64,000 nt of DNA from Solwaraspora sp. WMMD792 (GTDB taxonomy: Bacteria > Actinomycetota > Actinomycetes > Mycobacteriales > Micromonosporaceae), in the NCBI RefSeq assembly GCF_029626105.1, contig NZ_JARUBH010000009.1, positions 4,650,001-4,714,000 of the forward strand, given 5' to 3'. The notes under the pieces are model-generated. The model made no database searches, was not told the DNA's origin, and saw nothing but the letters and a program-made list of their open reading frames with translations. Made by a program: the position numbers and the translations under genes. Below are positions 61,692 through 64,000 of the stretch, piece after piece (the first letter of the stretch is position 1; every line of letters starts with the position of its first letter).

Positions 61692-63237
61692 TGCGCACCT
61701 GGGTGGGCGTGGATGGTCTTGAGGGCGTGGCGGAGGTCGTCGGGTAGGGGGTCGGCTGCGGTGAGGGTGTGGTCGCCGGCCTGGATGCGGATGGTGCGGT
61801 AGCGGCGGGCGGTCCGGACGAACTTCCTGATCGACCAGCCGGTGCGGTCCTCGATCCATCTGGCGACGGCCAGGGCGGCGAACACGATCGTCAGGTGCGC
61901 CTCGATGGACTCGCGTTTGTGGTGGTAGATCGGCCGGGCAGCGAGGTCGTGCTTGGACATCCGGAACGACTTCTCGATCTGGAACAGCCGGTGGTAGGCG
62001 TCGATCACGAACCCAGCGGTGACCGGTGCCCCGTCAGGGCTGGTCGTGAGGTTGGTGGCATAGCCTTTCAGCCCGGCCAGGGCGCGGGCCTTCGCCTCCA
62101 GGGTCCGGTTGACGGTCCTGGTCTCCCCGGCCAGGTGGATGAACCGGTTGCGTTTCACCGGGGCCTTGCCCGCCACCGCCTTGACGGCCTTCGCGACCTG
62201 CTCGTCGATGCCGCGCAGGGTGCGTCGGGCCCGGTCCGCCTTGTACTGGTAGTAGATGACCTGGTCGCGGCGTCGGTCGCCGGGGCCGGCGGGCCACGGC
62301 TGGCAGAACACGTGCCCGTCACCGATCTCCTGGCCGGGGTGCTCACGCCGCCACTCGGACACCACGTAGGGAACCTCGGCGATACGGGCGCCGAGGATGA
62401 ACGACAACCCGGCGTCCTCGATCGCGCGCTGGTTCGCCGCCGAGATCATCCCCGCGTCGGCCACGACCGTGACATCGGGCAGCCGGTGCGCGTCCATGAA
62501 CGACCGGATGGTCGGCACCATCGTCAACGTCTCGGCCTTGTTGCCCTCGAACGCCTCGACCATCAGCGGGAACCCGCCCGCGTCGGTCAGCAGCCCGATC
62601 GTGATCTGCGGTTCGAGGCGGCGTTCCTTGGAGAACCCGGACTCGCGGAACCCGTCACCGGTGTCGGTCTCGAAGTACAGGGTCGACACGTCGTACAGCA
62701 CCAACGACGCCGGTCCCAGCCGGGCGTGCGCCGCGCACGCCGCCGACAGGCGTTGACGCCAGCCGGCCTTGGCGTACTGCGGCAGGCGGCGGTTCACCGT
62801 CGGATACGACACCGCGTCGACGCCGACCTCGTCCAGGACCCGCAGGCTGTCCTGCTTACTGGTCGGCTCGATGATCCGGGCCAGGACCAGCTGCCGGAAC
62901 ACCTCGTCACCGCCGGTCGCCTCGGCGAACCCGAGCTGGTCGTAGCCGCGGCACAACGCGTCCCACAGGTGCCCATCCGCGAACTCGTGATCTCCAACGG
63001 ACCGCCCGCGTCCGAACTGTCGTCCAGCCCCAGGTCGAGCTCGCCCTGACCCGCCGCCAACCGCTGCCGCGCGACCGACTTCAACACCGCGAGCTGCGTC
63101 TCGTCGTGCGCCGACCCGATGTGCTCGATATCGCGTGACCCCCGCCGCGAGGAGTGCACGATCTGCACGGCCCTCGCACCCGAAGCCGTCTTCACAGTCC
63201 GGACGTACGGCGACACACCCGACAGCCTAGACGCCAC
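61688..63237 (-). pseudogene. IS1634-family transposase, frameshifted
   Basis: The N-terminal frame (from GTG 63237: SPYVRTVKTASGARAVQIVH, GSAHDETQLAVLKSVARQRL, PLEITSSRMG) and the main frame (CRGYDQLGFAEATGGDEVFR to the end, 422 residues from its first start at 62956) belong to one protein of ~515 residues. One base appears to be missing at ~62971-62977, where GGGCACC would need one more base to continue MGHLWDALCRGYD. The DDE region shows YDVSTLYFETD, VTVVADAGMISAANQRA and FQIEKSFRMSKHDLAARPIY with the YREK-like motif. A sequencing error or recoding cannot be excluded. Confidence 0.85.
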
Positions 63238-63306
63238 GGTTTAGTGCACATCCACCACACCAAAACCCCAGGTCAGCGAACTACGGTCCGCCAAAACCCA
63301 GCCCCG

Positions 63307-63320
63307 TGATAAGAGTCAGG
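63307..63320 (-). repeat. Right terminal inverted repeat
   Basis: CCTGACTCTTATCA read on the minus strand; partner of 61673-61685. Confidence 0.75.
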
Positions 63321-63565
63321 TACGACGACGCGCAGCACCACGGAGACACCGCCCACGCACTGTTCGACGTGGCCCTGCACACCAGACTCGTTACGGAGTC
63401 GGCCGACCGGTTCGCCTACTCAGTGGAGCACCATCTTCCGGCGTACCTGCGGTCCAGGGCTATCTCCCGGATCAAGCTCGCGTCCCTCACGATGGTGCAA
63501 GGTGACCCGCTCGAGGCCGTGACGATCGGCAACCTGGCCCTCGACGACGCCGGGCCGGTCCGGTC
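63321..63565 (+). repeat. Right copy of exact 245-bp direct repeat (target duplication)
   Basis: Identical to 61428-61672; continues directly into the native 3' end of the XRE gene. Confidence 0.97.
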
Positions 63566-63679
63566 GCTGCGCGCCGCCGACGACCTGCGGGAGCTGCACC
63601 GGATGGCCGGACCGCACGGCAAGCTCACGGAAGTGCAGGAGCTGCGCGTCCGGATCCGGAAAACGGTCGGAGCCGTCGC

Positions 63680-64000
63680 ATGACGGATCCGCAGGAAGCG
63701 CTGCTGCTCGCCTGCGAGCAGGTCGGGGTCGACGCGGCCGGCGCTGAGCTGATCCGCTCTGCGGAGAACGTCATCTACCGCCTGCCCGGCGGCGTTGTCG
63801 CCCGCGTCAGCCGCGACGGGCAGCTCGCCACCGCCGGCAAGGAAGTCCGGGTGTCCCGCTGGCTCAACGAATCCGGGATACCGGCTGTCCGCGCGATCGA
63901 GGAGCTGCCCCAACCAGTCGCGGTCGACGGGCGAGCGGTCACCTTCTGGCACGAGCTGCCACCGCACCGGGAAGGCAGCATCGGCCAGCTGGCCCAGGTG
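63680..64000 (+). CDS. Phosphotransferase family protein (3' end outside window)
   Basis: 107 codons are visible: EALLLACEQVGVDAAGAELI, then ENVIYRLPGGVVARVSRDGQ (the N-lobe with its Lys/Arg-type ATP-binding strand), KEVRVSRWLNESGIPAVRAI and VTFWHELPPHREGSIGQLAQ. This is the N-terminal lobe of aminoglycoside phosphotransferase/choline-kinase-like enzymes. The catalytic HGD and DFD motifs lie beyond the window, so activity and substrate cannot be judged. The ATG overlaps the stop of the XRE gene, so the two were an operon before the IS arrived. Confidence 0.82.
   Translation, partial: MTDPQEALLLACEQVGVDAAGAELIRSAENVIYRLPGGVVARVSRDGQLATAGKEVRVSRWLNESGIPAVRAIEELPQPVAVDGRAVTFWHELPPHREGSIGQLAQV

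Larger units (their letters stand above)
61673..63320 (-). mobile_element. IS1634-like insertion sequence, 1648 bp
   Basis: The element lies exactly between two 245-bp direct repeats. Its ends are imperfect inverted repeats: CCGAGTCTTATCA at the left and, read inward from the right, CCTGACTCTTATCA. It carries one transposase gene in minus orientation. Long target duplications are reported for IS1549 of Mycobacterium smegmatis in the IS1634 family, which supports the assignment. Confidence 0.9.
63306..63683 (+). pseudogene. Detached 3' end of the XRE regulator gene
   Basis: After a few codons derived from the IS end, the frame repeats the 245-bp segment and then gives the native C-terminus (LRAADDLRELHRMAGPHGKL, TEVQELRVRIRKTVGAVA). 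It lacks the HTH, so it cannot bind DNA. The stop overlaps the phosphotransferase start (ATGA), so its translation may still help expression of that gene. Confidence 0.85.

Overview
The window is high-GC DNA with the gene style of a Micromonosporaceae actinomycete (Micromonospora or a close relative). The evidence is dense GC-rich genes with frequent GTG/TTG starts and 4-bp start/stop overlaps, a four-gene conservon, F420-type and WYL-regulator genes, DivIVA- and GPP34-type proteins, and an IS1634-like element. No rRNA, tRNA, CRISPR array or replication origin was recognised.

Regions. 1-7.6 kb: a conservon signalling operon (cvnA-cvnB-cvnC-cvnD, minus strand) converging on a gene that joins an IS110-like domain to the same C-terminal tail as CvnA. 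8-18.7 kb: a nucleoside economy region on the minus strand, with a BMP-type lipoprotein, ATPase and two permeases for uptake, then cytidine deaminase, thymidine phosphorylase and adenosine deaminase for salvage. An rlmA-like rRNA methyltransferase and a DUF4272 gene are interspersed. A 20-bp hairpin separates the lipoprotein gene from the ATPase gene, and the ATPase appears to start at CTG. 19-28.6 kb: envelope and lipid genes (PAP2 phosphatase, phospholipase D), a PadR-controlled membrane protein, a Tat-exported PHP-domain protein and a methyltransferase. 28.6-46 kb: a patchwork of small regulatory and metabolic units, including an AraC regulator, an ECF sigma factor with its CU044_5270 partner, a GNAT enzyme, a macrodomain protein, an F420-type oxidoreductase pair, TetR/NmrA, a two-component system joined to an ABC exporter, and two WYL regulators each divergent from an alpha/beta hydrolase.

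47-64 kb is an accessory, decaying region. It holds broken SUFU, DUF6578, CoaD-like, HicB-like and GPP34 genes, a relatively AT-rich secreted I36-like protein, and a second sigma/CU044_5270 pair bracketed by a roughly 500-bp direct repeat of GPP34 sequence. It ends in a DivIVA / zinc-ribbon / GPP34 operon divergent from an XRE regulator. That regulator gene is split by an IS1634-like element flanked by an exact 245-bp direct repeat, an exceptionally long target duplication. A phosphotransferase gene, overlapping the regulator's 3' end by 4 bp, runs off the window.

Four genes (35333, 43926, 44664, 53824) have a TANNNT -10 box exactly 6 nt before the start codon, which suggests leaderless mRNAs. 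Functions are assigned from recognised motifs and family resemblance read by eye; no database search was possible.
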